From Pagrus major (Eukaryota > Chordata > Actinopteri > Spariformes > Sparidae): DNA of 64,000 nucleotides. Made by a program: the position numbers and the translations under genes. Shown here piece by piece: positions 14,585-25,960 of this stretch (position 1 is its first letter; each line of letters starts with the position of its first letter). Where the stretch lies: contig NC_133230.1 in assembly GCF_040436345.1 (NCBI RefSeq), positions 20,222,197 through 20,286,196 of the forward strand. The letters are read 5' to 3'. Below the pieces are notes generated by a model. That model worked only from the letters and a program-made list of their open reading frames with translations, did no database searches and was not told where the DNA came from.

Positions 14585-14824
14585 GGTGCTTGTAGCCAGT
14601 GGACATAAGGGATAAGGGTAGGGGACATAATCAAGATGGCAGGGGCTATCTCACTAACCCTCAGCACTGTAATTTCCAATGCCCCTGCCTCCAGCTCTGT
14701 ATTAAGAGGTCTCCCTCCACAGAGTAATCATCTTTCCGGCGGCATTAACTGCAAGAGAACCAAACCTCTGGACTCTTCGTTCAAGCGGCCATTTGAACCA
14801 GTGCATTCTGGATAGTGATGGACA

Positions 14825-14862
<38 letters not shown>

Positions 14863-15797
14863 ATAAATGTAATAGAAACTGACAGTATAGTAAGAATTTC
14901 ACAGTACATCAAACCCTGCAGTTCATATGTAAAACTCAACACATTTTAAATTTAATATGGAAGTTTTTACATACAATAACACTTTTTTAAATGGTAATTG
15001 CCAGATTTTGTGTATAAAATATAACCTTGCAGGTGTATATTTCCATTTGTTCTGAGTGACAACTAAATATTTTTGGTGAGTTCACTCATGAAAAAATTAA
15101 TGATAAAAAGTAAAATATTTCAATACTAAAAATACAGTTGACTCAGTATTTTTCACAATTAGTGGGAATTATCAAAGAAACATGTTCTCTTACATCTGGA
15201 TAACAAGATTTGTGAGGGCAGGGATTCTGCAGCACGACAGTCCTTAATTATAATGCTGTTTTGTCGCATTTAACCTTTTTTTTTTAAAAAAATGGCAGCT
15301 TCTGCAATTTGGACTATATTTTGAATAATTAAGGGATTAACAGACTTTTTAATTTTTTAATTTTTTGCAATTCATGACAGATTTGCAGCTTTTTAAAATG
15401 ATCATTTCACTTTTTTTATGCACTGCAATATTCTGAATTTAGAAACATCTTGATGAACATTTCTAAATAGTTATAAGTTGTAAATAAAAGGTTTATGATC
15501 AATATGGCATTTGTTTATTTGTTCATAAATGGCATTACTCAATACTACCTGAAGTACTGGTGTGTAGTAGTCCTTTAGTGTTGTCACCTGAGCGTTTCAT
15601 GCTGCTAACCTATCTTAAGTGAGGCTATTTGACCCTATTTGTCCCCAGCTGCCTTGTGCCACAAAATAGAACAATTATTCTAGGCAGGGTTTAGCTGAAA
15701 TTTCCCCCCACAGTCCTGACATTGTTTGTGGTGTGCAGAGTTGGACCCTCAGGTGACTCGGTTAACGCTAGATCTGTATTCAACAGCACCTGTCGAC

Positions 15798-15847
<50 letters not shown>

Positions 15848-18800
15848 GGTGACCAACTGTACATTTAAATCCTGCGACAATATTCTCCATCAACCACAGA
15901 TCTAACTTAATTTAATGAGCATACTCACTTGTCATTTTCATCATGCTTATACGGAGTCACACACTGGTCAAAGGCAGAGTTCTAACACATGAATCTATGC
16001 CGGATTCAAGGAGAAATATGGCGTGAGCATCAGTGAAAGGGATGATCTGACCGCCTGCTTATCTGCTCTACTTCCAGAGGATGAATGTGCCGGGGAGGCA
16101 CTGGAGGGCTCCTCTTTGCCCATGAGCGGAGACACAGAGTGGGGGGATAGTGAGGGTGCTCTTACCTCCTTCATCATCTGATCCCTTGGGAGTTTGTGGT
16201 CGCAGGCGGCGGCTGTAGAAACAGGAAGTGTGAGAGTATGAATTATTTAATGCTTTCAAAATGCAGCCCGATGGTGAGGTCATCACAGGGAGTGAGTGAG
16301 TTGACTCCTGAGCTGCTTTGCTTTGATGATGGGCCTGTTTTGTCTTGTCTTTCTCTCATGGTAGTTAGGACACTTGCTCAGTGTGCTACACTCTGACTGG
16401 ACTACTGAACAGTCACTTCTGCCAAAAGGCACTGACAGTGCTATGAGATGCTGTAGTGCTTGTCTAAGTGACCACTCTGGCAGCCTAAGACAAGATCACC
16501 TCCAGGATTTTTTTTTTTAAAAAACACACTCAGCTGGAGCAGCAGTCTGAATAAGTATTACTAAGACAAGACAGTTGTGACAGGAGCACAACATAAGGGA
16601 TTTTTTTGCAGGGTAACAACTTTACACATGAAGCCTGAGTCTCACGACAGCCAGTCAGGCACCAGTCTCCAACTGCGCTGATGAGTAAAACATAGACAAC
16701 TCCGTCCTCTACCTGCCTCTTCTCGTGATGTCTATTCTAGTCACAGAATGATGGGAGGGAGCGTGAGGGGGAAAAAACTAGAATAACAGGAAAACTTGGC
16801 TCCTAACAGCAATAAAAGTGATGACAACTCAGTCACGCTGTTTTTTAATCATGTTAAGTGATTGTTCTTGGAAGGTGAGGATTAGCTGCAACCAAGGACA
16901 ATCTGGAAGTACAGCGCTATTTCCACTTTACTGCAAAGGGAACAAATATTTAAAATTACCTATTTTATACAAACACACAAAATGTGACTGGCAGTGAATT
17001 CAATCAACATCAGCAGGTCTACAATGAAATATGGATGTGGTGGCAGAGTGAACTTACTCTTCCAGGTCGTCAGCTGCAAGTCTGCTTGAAGATCTGTACA
17101 GCAGCAGAAAAAAAAACAACTGTTAGACAAATTAAATAACACATTTGTTAGATTACATTATTCCTTGATTCAAAAGAATGGTAAGCAAAAATCTCTCTAT
17201 TTTTTTCCCCATTCTTCACAGAGTCCTCAGATTTACTCTGATGGGTACACCCTCTTCACCTGTATCTAATGATAGTAATTCTGCTGTATCAGACACAGTG
17301 GGGTCTACCATAGTCGTGTCTTCTCCTATCCTCTCTGTTTTCTCAGCTTCGTCTCCTGCTGGATCGTGCCGCTATTTTCGGACCTCTCTCCATTTACACA
17401 GCCCAGCTTGAACAGAGCTTGCCAGACACCAAAATACTGTGTTTTGACACTTCTCTGCCTCAACACAGTATTTTTAGCATTCACTATCGGTTTTAAGACA
17501 GGTAGCAATCACACCAGACACCAAAGAAAATGTTACCACATTATTGTTACCTAAGAAGTTTGTGAACATATAAATCACTGTTTAATATAAGAAGGGAATC
17601 AAAGCAGAGTAAGTTTTTGTATGTTTTAATAAGTGGCCAAAAAGTGTGTATAAGAGGTTTAAATCTTTTTTCATGATGCAACGTGGTTTTGTTAGTTCTC
17701 CTGGTGGAGTAGTGCCCCCTACTGGTTTTAAACGCATCACATCCAGTCATTTCTTTGCTGTCATTTTCACCCTTTCATAGTGCCAGAAATCAAAATAGCG
17801 GCCCTGCAGTATCAACTGATAATAAAAAGATATTCCTTTAAAAAAAATATGCATTTACGAAAAAAGTAATAAAATAAGTGTGTATCATAATACATATAAT
17901 AAGTACAAATGCTAGCATTCAATTCACTGCACACTAATCAGTGTTCATGAAGCAGTAGGGACAGCACCAGAAAGCCAAACCCCCTGTGAATGAGCATGAT
18001 GAATAAATGAAAGCTTCTACATCTAAAGTAGCACCTGCACACCAACTACAAACACTACTTTTAGTTCACCATAAGAGGGATCCCTCCTTCTTCCTGTGGT
18101 TATTTCTTTTATTTTCTGTTAAGGTGTTTTTCTGGGGTGGGGGGTGCTGAACAGACTGTGAAGCCTTTGAGGCAAATTTGATTAGGGAGTTTGGGCAATA
18201 AAGATAAAATTGACTTAAAAATCAGAGCTGTTTGGTTCACACAAACAAACGAAAAAAAAATAGAGACTGCACAACAATGTCCTTTCGATTAGACATTTTA
18301 TATTACAATGACCTGTCATCCTTTTTCAAAGGGAGACCCAAAATAAAAGGAGAGAATGACATAAAACACAATTAGCAAAACAATTCTCAGCTAAAAGTGT
18401 TTACTCCTGTTTTGTCTGTCTTATCCGTGCCATCTGAGTGCAGACTATCAGCCTTGACGGTACTAGAGTCCAACCAGGCAGGGCAGAGAGGAGCTGAGGG
18501 AGCCTACCTGCCTGCCCTTGGACTGTGTCCTGTCTGGGGGGCGGGGGTGGCGACACTTAAGACACATTACAGGCCCCTTGATTAAGACTCATGTAAGGCA
18601 AAGCGATAGACATGGTAAAACTGTCTGGAAAAAGTTGTTAGGGATAAAATATATTGTGACAACCTGGTTTCAAAGGTTCATCAATAAACTGACAGATCAT
18701 TTAGTGTCAATTAGAAGTGATAGATCGACAAATCCTGGGATTTCTGCGCTGGGATTAGTGGGAGGAGGGCGGCGGTGATTGAGCATGAGGGGTGACATTG

Positions 18801-21800
18801 AAGGGAAAAGTCCTTGCCGGTTCCAGGGGGGACCATTACTTACTTTGTTTCAGAGAGGATCAATGCGCGTGCAAACCCCTTTTACACCTCCTGTATTTCA
18901 ATCGCTTTGAGACCAAGAATCAAGCTGGGTTACGCAAAAAAGCAGAGAAGCGACACGCTGACCTTCTGTGAAAAAGGAAAGATCTATTGAGTTTGCTGTT
19001 TTTCCCTGCTTGCACTAACGGTGCAGTAAACTACGCAAATAAGCACAATTGACTCAGCCTGTTCACTTCAATGCATCTCCTGTGCTCTCACCTCCACTGA
19101 GACTGAAAAAAAGGAGGCACAGTGGCAGGTGGGAGAGAAGACAAGAGAGGTGGTTCCACAGTACAATAAAATGCCTCATGTTGATTCAGTCATGTATTCA
19201 GATTTAGATCTGTTAGTTGAAGATGAAAGCTTTTGGCAAACAGCTTCCATCTGTTCCAAATATTTCATGAATTCTCCATGTTGTGCTCCCCGTGTAAAGA
19301 GCAGACTGCAGTGGTGAGGGGTGATTAAGTGGCTTGAACCCCTGTGATGAAGTGGCTAGCTGACTAACAGTGCCCTCCTGTGGCTGATGCATTAACCATG
19401 TCAATTACCGCCTTGCTCACAGATGAAGACGAATGGAGAGTTGCCTGCTCAGACAGGCTCCCTCTAACCTTGTTGATTCACAGCCTGAGTGCCAAATATG
19501 CACTGATAAATAAGCTCATTCAACAGTATGAGAGTTCATTAATAACACATAACCCGAGACCGCAGTGCGCGGTCGCCGCCTTCGGCATAGCCAAGGGAGA
19601 AGGGGGGAAAAGGTGAGGATACGTACTTGGCAGAACCGGAGCTGGAGCATTCTTCTGCCCAGCCACCCTGCCGCCGGGCTGGTTTAGGAGGAGGGCCCTG
19701 AGAGATGAGAGAGGTTTAATAGCAAACAGCTTCATTGAATGTTTGCTCACTCACACAGAAGATAAATAAATCATATTTGCTACAGTTGTTAGGCTTTAAT
19801 CCTGAAACATAAAGAACAGAAATATCTTCTGTGTGTAAGAGACCTCTTAAAGTACTGTCATAAATATGGGGTCATGTTTTCCATCAGTACCTATCCGACA
19901 TAGTGGTGAATAGACTATATTGTGTACTTTATAATAGTAAAAAAGCCATGAACAAGAGACCTGAAAAATGTGCCAGGAGGTGGCCTTCTTATTTATAACA
20001 ACAGAGAATAAAGACCCCAACAGAAAAAGTAAACCCTTAAACTTGACATAAATGTGAAAGGCAGGGCTGCAAAGATTAATCAAATTAGTATAATAATTAT
20101 TCACCACCTGTTTAATTATCAATTGATAGGTTTAAGTGCATTTTCAAGGGAAAAAAAAGTCAGAATTCTGTGATTACAGCCTCTTTAATCTGAATTTTTT
20201 TTTTCTTGTTTCTTTGTTCCTCTATGACAGTAAACTGAATATCTTTGGGTTGTGGACTAAACAAGACATTTGAGGATGTCATTTTGGACTTTGGATAACA
20301 CTGATTTTAACAAGATTTTATAGGCTGAACAACTAATTGAGTAATCAAGAAAATAATGAACAGATTAATAGACAATGAAAATTACCCATACAGCCCTGGT
20401 AAAAGGCATAAAGTTTAAACATCCTGCTTAATGTATGGGGACCATTTAAACCAAAGTTCACCCCTATTCCTGCACTTAAGTAAGCTATGTAAAGCCCTCG
20501 GTATAGCAAACAATATGCCTGGTATGTGCAGCAGAGTCAGCTATATGCACCCCATTGTTTTGTTTATTATAGTTTTCAATACGTATAGTTTCCAGCACCA
20601 GAACATATGGAACAGAGTGTGGGAACTGCCAGGGCCTGTAAGTCCGACCCTAAAATAGATCCACAAATGAAAAAAAAAATGCCCCTCTCCGTCTCGTTCT
20701 TTGATTCTGAAAATAGTAAACTGAGTATGCATCTCGATCCTGAGACTGAGACCCTGAGACCGGCACTTGAATGAATGAATTCCTCGAGGGTGGGCACCAG
20801 ACAAATGAATTAGGGAAAAAAAATAAAAGGCACAACATTTCTCATTACTAAATTGGGTCTGCAGAGGACAAAGTGCTCGTGAAGAATTTCATTCGTTTAT
20901 GATGAAAGAGGAAATAATCTTTCATGGCCGGTTCCTTCACCAAAGCCATTTATAAATCTGAATGTCACCATTAAGCAGGGCAGAGGGAGGAGGAGCCTCT
21001 CTGCTCTGCTGTATATTACCATTAATCGAGAGAGCTGAGGCCGAACTAGCTCCCTCAACTTTGTGTAATTAGTAACTGTCTCTTTATTAGGAACAAAAGG
21101 GATTACAATAATGACAACTGAGTCATTTTAAGCAACATTACAAAAAAGGGAGATCAAGTGATGTGAAATCTCTCTGATTTTTAACGTTTTTGACAATGAA
21201 CATTCTTCATGAGGGACAAGATAATAGAGTCAAGTGTCTTTGAGTGTAATAAATGTATCCTCTGACAGTTATTCCACTCTACAAAAATGGAGAGGACCAC
21301 AAGTGTCCTGAGAAACAAAATAAATCTGCGCCTCCAAGTCTTCATGACCAAATATGAACCTCACAGTCGTAGTAAAATAGTTATGGCTGTTAAGGCAATT
21401 AGCTTATCCCTCATGGTTTCTAATTTTAAGGTTCTCTGATGGTCTCCAGGGCAAGGAACTTATGATGACCAAACCCTGTGAGCCCATAAAAGCAAATGAG
21501 GCTTTGTTTAAAAGGATGTCAGGAATGCGACCAATCAGTTGGGTATTTTCGGCAGAAGAGGCCGGGGTTGATAAACGAAGACTGCAAATAAACCCACCCA
21601 GTCGCACGACACGCTGGAAAAATGTATTGCATGTTCACAGCAGGTCAGAGAGGGCGCGAGAATACTGGTTCATACATTAGGGATGTTGGCCTAATTTGGG
21701 AAGATTAGCCTAAAGCAAAGGCATCGCTGGAATTGTTTTGCTTTGGGAATGTTGGCTAGTTTACAGTTTGCCGATCTAGGAGACGTGACTGATTCCATGA

Positions 21801-24147
21801 ATGCCAACGATAGTAAAGTGAAATTATTTGTTATATGGCAATTGTCACTTCTGATTTGACTCCTCTCATATATTTTTGCCCTATATTCAGTCTAAATTTA
21901 GCAAACATTAGCTCCGACATGTTTTGTAAGGCAGAGATCACAGAGAAAACTTTATGACAACATTTCTGCTTTTTAAAGTGATTCACAACAGGCAGTATAA
22001 AGAGAGGATTTATGAAAACTGTTGGTAGATTTATGGGGATGTAAGTGATGTCATCTGCTTGTTTTTCAATTAGACAATTTACAAGAGAACAATTACAATG
22101 CTCTGTGACTCTGAAGCTTGAAAGGATTTTAGAGCTTGTGTGAAGTAACACTTCAAAACATTTCATGCAAGCACATCAGAGCCATTACACACAGGACAAT
22201 AAATGAAGAGCAGCTACAGTTTTGGAACACTGACTGCATTTGCTTTAAAACCTGCTCAAGTAGGAAAATGGCAACTCCTACATCTCTACATAAATGAGCA
22301 CTCCATTAAAACTTTATACCATGTGGGTCAAGATGGTGCTACTGTGCGTGCTGTAATGTGAGAGAGGTGGTGAATCTCAAGAGGCCTGGATATTAACTAC
22401 AACAACACTTACTGTAACAGACCGGCATTTACTAGTGTAAATGGTATAAAGCTGATGTCTGGAGGATTAGCAGCAGAAGCCATGCAAAGTCAGCGTTTTG
22501 TTCATGCTACCTACCTCCTCATCATCCTGCGATTCATGTATGAGACAAAACCAAAACGCATTTTGATTAAGTTTATTGTGAGGTGAAATCATAACATGCA
22601 ACTAACTTTACTGTTATCACGTGATCACATACTTCTCCCACTGAAGCAGAGGTTGAGGACTTCCTTACGTGACGAGAGTCTTCAAACGATGACTGGTCTG
22701 CTGCAAGGCGAGCTCTTCGTCCAGACTTTGCAACCTGGGAAATGTGCATAGTTTTAAAATGGGAAATAGAGTTTGATATAAAGACAGAAAGGGCAGCTAA
22801 CAGAGATCTGGGGGATTCGTCTAGCTTAAACTGTGCCATCTAATGAGCAAACCAAATGTTGTCTGGATGGACTCAAGGTTATTTCACCTGTATGTGTGTT
22901 GTTTAGCTTAGTCACTTTGTAAAACTTCCAATTCTGTGAAGTCACATTGTGTAGCTGTGGTGATGACAGTTTTCTTTAGCATATGATGGGAGCATTAATC
23001 AACAAATGAACATAATTTGAATACATTTCCTTGACAATGGAGCAGAAAATCTGCCTAGGGGGCAGGATTCTACTTTCAAAATAGGATGTAACATTATAAT
23101 ATACATTGGTAAAATGCCAATTCTGAAATTGACAGCATAGTCATCCAGAATTTCTGGAAACATTACTGTCATTTGTAGACAAAAGTTTTTTTTATAAGCG
23201 CTGAAAACTCAAATTTTCATCCCAAGTAGGGTTAGGAGCTGTGAAGTATCTCAGTAGGTGGAAGCTATATGTCCATTGGGCTGAGGTGAAATCAATAGGA
23301 TGATACATTTTATGTTGTCAAGGGAAGAAAAGGAGTCAGTGGACATGCTAATCCAGACCCCTGCTTTAATAATACTCTATTAAGTTGGAGATGATCTGTG
23401 GCATCACTATTTAAGCAGTGCTTTTCTAGCAATTATGAGTACTTGAATGTAATTCAAATATTATAAGTAATTGTTTACTTTTCATTGCAAATATTTCAGC
23501 ACAATAAAAATGAACTTTAAACAATCAGCACCCCAAGCATCAACACACAGGAAAGTGAATATACCCCTCAGGCATCCTAACTAGCTGCAACATGTATTTC
23601 TAGTCTGGGAAGGTCAAGGATGAGAAAGATGCTTTTAATAGAGAAATGATGTGATGGCATTTAAATTACAGTGTAGTTACAGTTACGTGTTTGTTTTTGT
23701 TGATAGAGCACTTACATGCGTCCCAAAGGCTGAAAGAGGGGAAAGAAACCCCTTCTGTGATAAACAAAACATCCTATAAAACATTGAGCTCAGCTGCTAA
23801 GCATGTCGGGATATTTCAGCTAGCACGGCGAACTACCTAGTTAACGTTAGCTGCATACTCAGAGACAAACCTTGCTGCCGTTGCTCAAAAGCAGTAAATG
23901 ATAATGTGTCTTTGCTGATAGCAGGAAGAGTTCATAGCTTTCTTATTCACTGACTGGCTAATATTAATGTTTACGTTAGCTTCATAGCTAAGTAGCTAGC
24001 AATAGCCTCGCTGCACCGTTACAGTCTGTTCTAAACTCCGTTTACAGGGCACACAATTAATGTTTCCTCTGCTCCTGTTCACTTTTTAAGCGGTTCACTC
24101 ACATTTTTCACCGCTCCAGCATCTCTGAGCAGAAAGTTATCGTCCAT
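10607..24147 (-). CDS. ift43: Intraflagellar transport protein 43 (IFT-A subunit), complete, 9 coding exons
   Basis: IFT43 is a small subunit of the IFT-A complex, which drives retrograde transport in cilia and import of some membrane cargo; it is known to associate with IFT121/WDR35. Exons in transcript order: 24147-24103, 22734-22633, 19697-19627, 17093-17058, 16212-16166, 12077-12005, 11242-11167, 11029-10967, 10717-10607. The pieces total 624 nt (207 residues plus TGA), close to the human 208, and every junction is GT/AG with matching phase. Residues 55-61 (PARRQGG), 101-107 (DIPVIPE), the [11 protein letters not shown] block, [13 protein letters not shown] and [14 protein letters not shown] match the conserved parts of vertebrate IFT43. 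The N-terminus (MDDNFLLRD) differs from the recalled human one; the ATG was chosen because it has a clean GTGAGT donor in phase and is the only start that fits. The gene is divergent from tgfb3. A 12-nt in-frame microexon at 22515-22526 may add four residues. Confidence 0.95.
10967..11029 (-). CDS. ift43: ift43 exon 8
   Basis: 21 codons in phase 0 at both ends, residues 151-171, containing [16 protein letters not shown], nearly identical to human IFT43. Acceptor CTTCAG, donor GTGAGT. Confidence 0.95.
11167..11242 (-). CDS. ift43: ift43 exon 7
   Basis: 76 nt; completes the split serine 125 and encodes [16 protein letters not shown] and following residues to 150. Acceptor TTAG, donor GTAAGT. 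Confidence 0.95.
12005..12077 (-). CDS. ift43: ift43 exon 6
   Basis: 73 nt from the split aspartate 101 to the split serine 125. It encodes [15 protein letters not shown] and KQVAAPP, matching the human segment around IPIIPDLEEVQEEDF. The donor GTACAA is weaker than its neighbours. Confidence 0.93.
13109..13192. repeat. GA-rich low-complexity tract
   Basis: Imperfect (GA)n with interspersed GACAGA and GGGAGA units, within ift43 intron 5. Confidence 0.9.
13820..13843. repeat. (AC)n microsatellite
   Basis: About twelve AC units with one T substitution, in ift43 intron 5. Confidence 0.9.
14545..14581. repeat. (TC)n microsatellite
   Basis: Uninterrupted TC dinucleotides, about 18 units, in ift43 intron 5. 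Confidence 0.95.
14828..14860. repeat. (TG)n microsatellite
   Basis: Uninterrupted TG dinucleotides, about 16 units, in ift43 intron 5. Confidence 0.95.
15804..15847. repeat. (TG)n microsatellite
   Basis: Uninterrupted TG dinucleotides, about 21 units, the longest dinucleotide tract in the window. Confidence 0.95.
16166..16212 (-). CDS. ift43: ift43 exon 5
   Basis: 47 nt: last base of aspartate 85, then [15 protein letters not shown], then the first base of codon 101. Human has FRLRPQSLNGSDYGG at this place. Acceptor TACAG, donor GTAAGA. Confidence 0.93.
17058..17093 (-). CDS. ift43: ift43 exon 4, 36-nt microexon
   Basis: A 36-base exon between a GTACAG acceptor and a GTAAGT donor. It completes a lysine codon, encodes [11 protein letters not shown] and leaves two bases for the next aspartate. 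The phase is required to join exons 3 and 5, and the acidic DDLE(D) aligns with EEIED of human IFT43. Too short for most ab initio predictors. Confidence 0.88.
17094..19626. other. ift43 intron 3 (2.5 kb)
   Basis: No exon, microsatellite or recognisable transposon seen. Short frames near 17.2-17.4 and 18.4-18.8 kb have no splice context or family match. Confidence 0.5.
19627..19697 (-). CDS. ift43: ift43 exon 3
   Basis: 71 nt, phase 0 in and 2 out, encoding [16 protein letters not shown] and a serine-rich tail (residues 50-72). RQGGWA is shared with human IFT43. Donor GTACGT. Confidence 0.95.
20062..20398. mobile_element. hAT-type MITE in ift43 intron 2
   Basis: 337 bp with inverted ends CAGGGCTG...CAGCCCTG, flanked by 8-bp direct repeats GTGAAAGG (20054-20061) and GTAAAAGG (20399-20406), one mismatch. 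An 8-bp target duplication and CAG-type ends are hallmarks of hAT elements. Subterminal regions contain many ATTAAT/ATTAAT-complement motifs, and the interior resembles a MITE family I recall as abundant in percomorph fish. No transposase is encoded, so it would be non-autonomous. Confidence 0.88.
22515..22526 (-). CDS. ift43: Candidate 12-nt ift43 microexon (encodes DDEE)
   Basis: On the coding strand, a GCAG acceptor is followed by GATGATGAGGAG and a strong GTAGGT donor. The flanking exons 2 and 3 both meet in phase 0, so inclusion would insert Asp-Asp-Glu-Glu after residue 49 without a frameshift. The polypyrimidine tract is poor. The reading frame works with or without it, so it could be alternative, constitutive or spurious. 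Confidence 0.5.
22633..22734 (-). CDS. ift43: ift43 exon 2
   Basis: 34 codons, phase 0 at both ends (residues 16-49), beginning [20 protein letters not shown] aligns with KMGRRA of human IFT43; the rest is serine-rich and variable. Acceptor CCCAG, donor GTATGT. Confidence 0.93.
22735..24102. other. ift43 intron 1 (1.4 kb)
   Basis: No further exon accepted. A 14-nt segment flanked by AG and GTAAGT at 23716-23729 was rejected because it would break the frame. Confidence 0.5.
24103..24147 (-). CDS. ift43: ift43 exon 1, start codon
   Basis: 15 codons beginning [11 protein letters not shown], followed by a GTGAGT donor in phase 0. On the coding strand the ATG context is GAGAAATGG (A at -3, G at +4), a good initiation context. 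Confidence 0.85.
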
Positions 24148-24206
24148 TTCTCTCCTCCTTGCTAACTCCAACCAGAGCAGCAGCGTCTTCCTGGTAACCA
24201 GGAAGC

Positions 24207-24234
24207 GTCATATAGCAACGCTCTCCATGACAAC
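24207..24234 (-). promoter_or_regulatory. ift43: Two abutting X-box-like (RFX) motifs upstream of ift43
   Basis: 24220-24234 fits the degenerate RFX consensus RYYNYY-N3-RRNRAC exactly (GCTCTC CAT GACAAC). The directly adjacent 24207-24219 (GTCATA T AGCAAC) fits with one mismatch. They lie 60-87 bases before the ift43 ATG. RFX factors are known to drive ciliary genes through promoter-proximal X-boxes. An imperfect palindrome CCTGGTAACCAGG follows at 24190-24202. Confidence 0.55.
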
Positions 24235-24420
24235 GCCGATCAGAGGGAGGGCGCGCGCTCCTGTATGTAAATAAATAAATGAATATTATAAAGCTACAGA
24301 TACACAGAAAATACATGAGAAATTGAGTATAATGTGTTTTTTCAACGTTATTATTGATTATTGGTTTTAATCATTAAACCAAGAGAAATACATCAGTATG
24401 CAAACATATACACCATACCA

Positions 24421-24480
24421 TAATAATAGTAGTAATATTAATAATAATAATAATAATAATAATTATGATAATAATAATTT
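24421..24480. repeat. (TAA)n low-complexity tract
   Basis: Mostly TAA/ATA trinucleotide units with a few interruptions. Confidence 0.85.
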
Positions 24481-25093
24481 AGTAAATAAAAATAAGTTAT
24501 AAAATACTTGTTCAAATAAAAGGCAGAATACATGAATGTTATCTATTTAGACATTTTCTTTTCAGTCCGTTATAACTATATATATACTTAATGTAACACT
24601 GTTGTTCTTGCAAAGTCCTTGGGGTATACTCTAAGTGCACGCAATTTTGCCCTCAATGGGATGTTACTTTTAGTTATCTGTGATAAGCATTTAACAATAT
24701 TTCCCTAAAATAGGCCTGTGTCTTTGGACACTCCCACAACCAATGAAACAAAATTCCTTTCTTATTCAGGAATGTTGGGGAGAGATGATGAAGTTGACTG
24801 TTTTTGTGCCTTTAAGCAGGTCAATTCCCAACAGACTTCACTGTTGCTGCTGCTGAGTATGATGATGATGATGACTATAAATGCCTCTAAAAATAATTCA
24901 TCCCTTATGCATCAGGAATGTTTATCTTTGCACTGTCTTCCCTACTGTACGGTTAAAAGCCCAGGAGGAATTTGTCCCTAGATACCACACCAATCTAGCT
25001 GTCTCTGGTACATCAGTGACCCATACTGGTCCATTGTGTCACCAAATTGCAATGCACAGTGTCACAAACACAGATATCTCAACTGATGAAAAC

Positions 25094-25418
25094 ACTTAAG
25101 AATCAAGTGACTATTTCCTAAAATTAGAGAGCCCATGCCTTGCACACTTAAGCATGCAGTTACAGTGAACGATCGGCCAATCACTGACTCAGTGTTGCTT
25201 CAGTCAAAAATGAGGACCAGCTCTGAGGGACAGCACAAAAATGATGTCATCTAAACAATCAGATTCAGAGTTTCCCTTTAACGAAAACAAACAGCATCTT
25301 TCCCACAACTCCCACGCCTTTATCATTTCCCCTTCACATCAATTCCTGATCCCATACAACCCCATCACATCATGTGGCCTGCCACAGTTTACACATGCAG
25401 CCACAGTCTGAGAAAGGA
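25094..25418 (+). repeat. Diverged repeat, copy A
   Basis: Shares long similar blocks in the same order and orientation with 28498-28878: GCATGCAGTT, CAGTG, GCCAATCA, TTCAGTGTTG, ATGATGTCATCT, ACAGCATCT, CTCCCACGCCTT and CCTGCCACAGT, with indels between. It lies 0.6-0.9 kb upstream of the tgfb3 TATA box. It could be a local duplication or two copies of an old interspersed element. Confidence 0.8.
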
Positions 25419-25960
25419 GGTAGAAGGACGGGATCTGAACTTTCCTCTGACTGTTCGCTAGATGTCGCTGTTGCGCATGTTTTATGTTTTTTGAACGGTA
25501 GCCGCATGGAGCGGATCACAGCAGCTGGCTGGGCTCCCTGTGCACCTTCAAGTTCCCTTTTGTTAGCCCTAACTTTGGCCTTACATCTGCATTTGATTTT
25601 CCTCCAAAGCTTTGTTTTGGATATAGATAATATTGTCCAAAGACTATATTATAAAAGTTTACTGAATGATCCCCCAGTCAGGTCAAGGGTCCTTATAGAA
25701 ATGTATGAGCATACAGCAAAACATGCTTAACTTAGTGTCTCATATCATATAATACAACCGTGTTTGTCCTCTCCATCTGTAGAAAGGGCAGAAAAACAAA
25801 GTACTCCCTTGGTAAATCAGTGGGGATTCTCTCTTGCGCAATCACATATTGCCCAATATTACGCACGGTTTTATTTAAAGTCTGACTGAAAAACAATTCT
25901 AATTAAATGCATTTCAGATTAGGACACATCTTATCGTCCGAATAGAGGCTATAACTCCCT

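Larger units (their letters stand above)
12078..16165. other. ift43 intron 5 (4.1 kb)
   Basis: No coding exon recognised. It has a GC-rich stretch at 12.3-12.7 kb with overlapping chance frames, a GA-rich tract, several microsatellites, and a unique-looking segment at about 14.05-14.37 kb that could be conserved non-coding DNA. Confidence 0.6.
24235..25960. other. Head-to-head intergenic region between ift43 and tgfb3
   Basis: About 1.7 kb: an AT-rich start with an ATA/TAA tract (24421-24480), a diverged repeat copy (25094-25418), and GC-rising sequence towards the tgfb3 promoter. No coding exon recognised. Confidence 0.7.

Noticed and set aside
23716..23729. 14-nt segment with AG acceptor and GTAAGT donor in ift43 intron 1
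   Set aside because: Its length would shift the frame between exons 1 and 2, which already join in phase 0.
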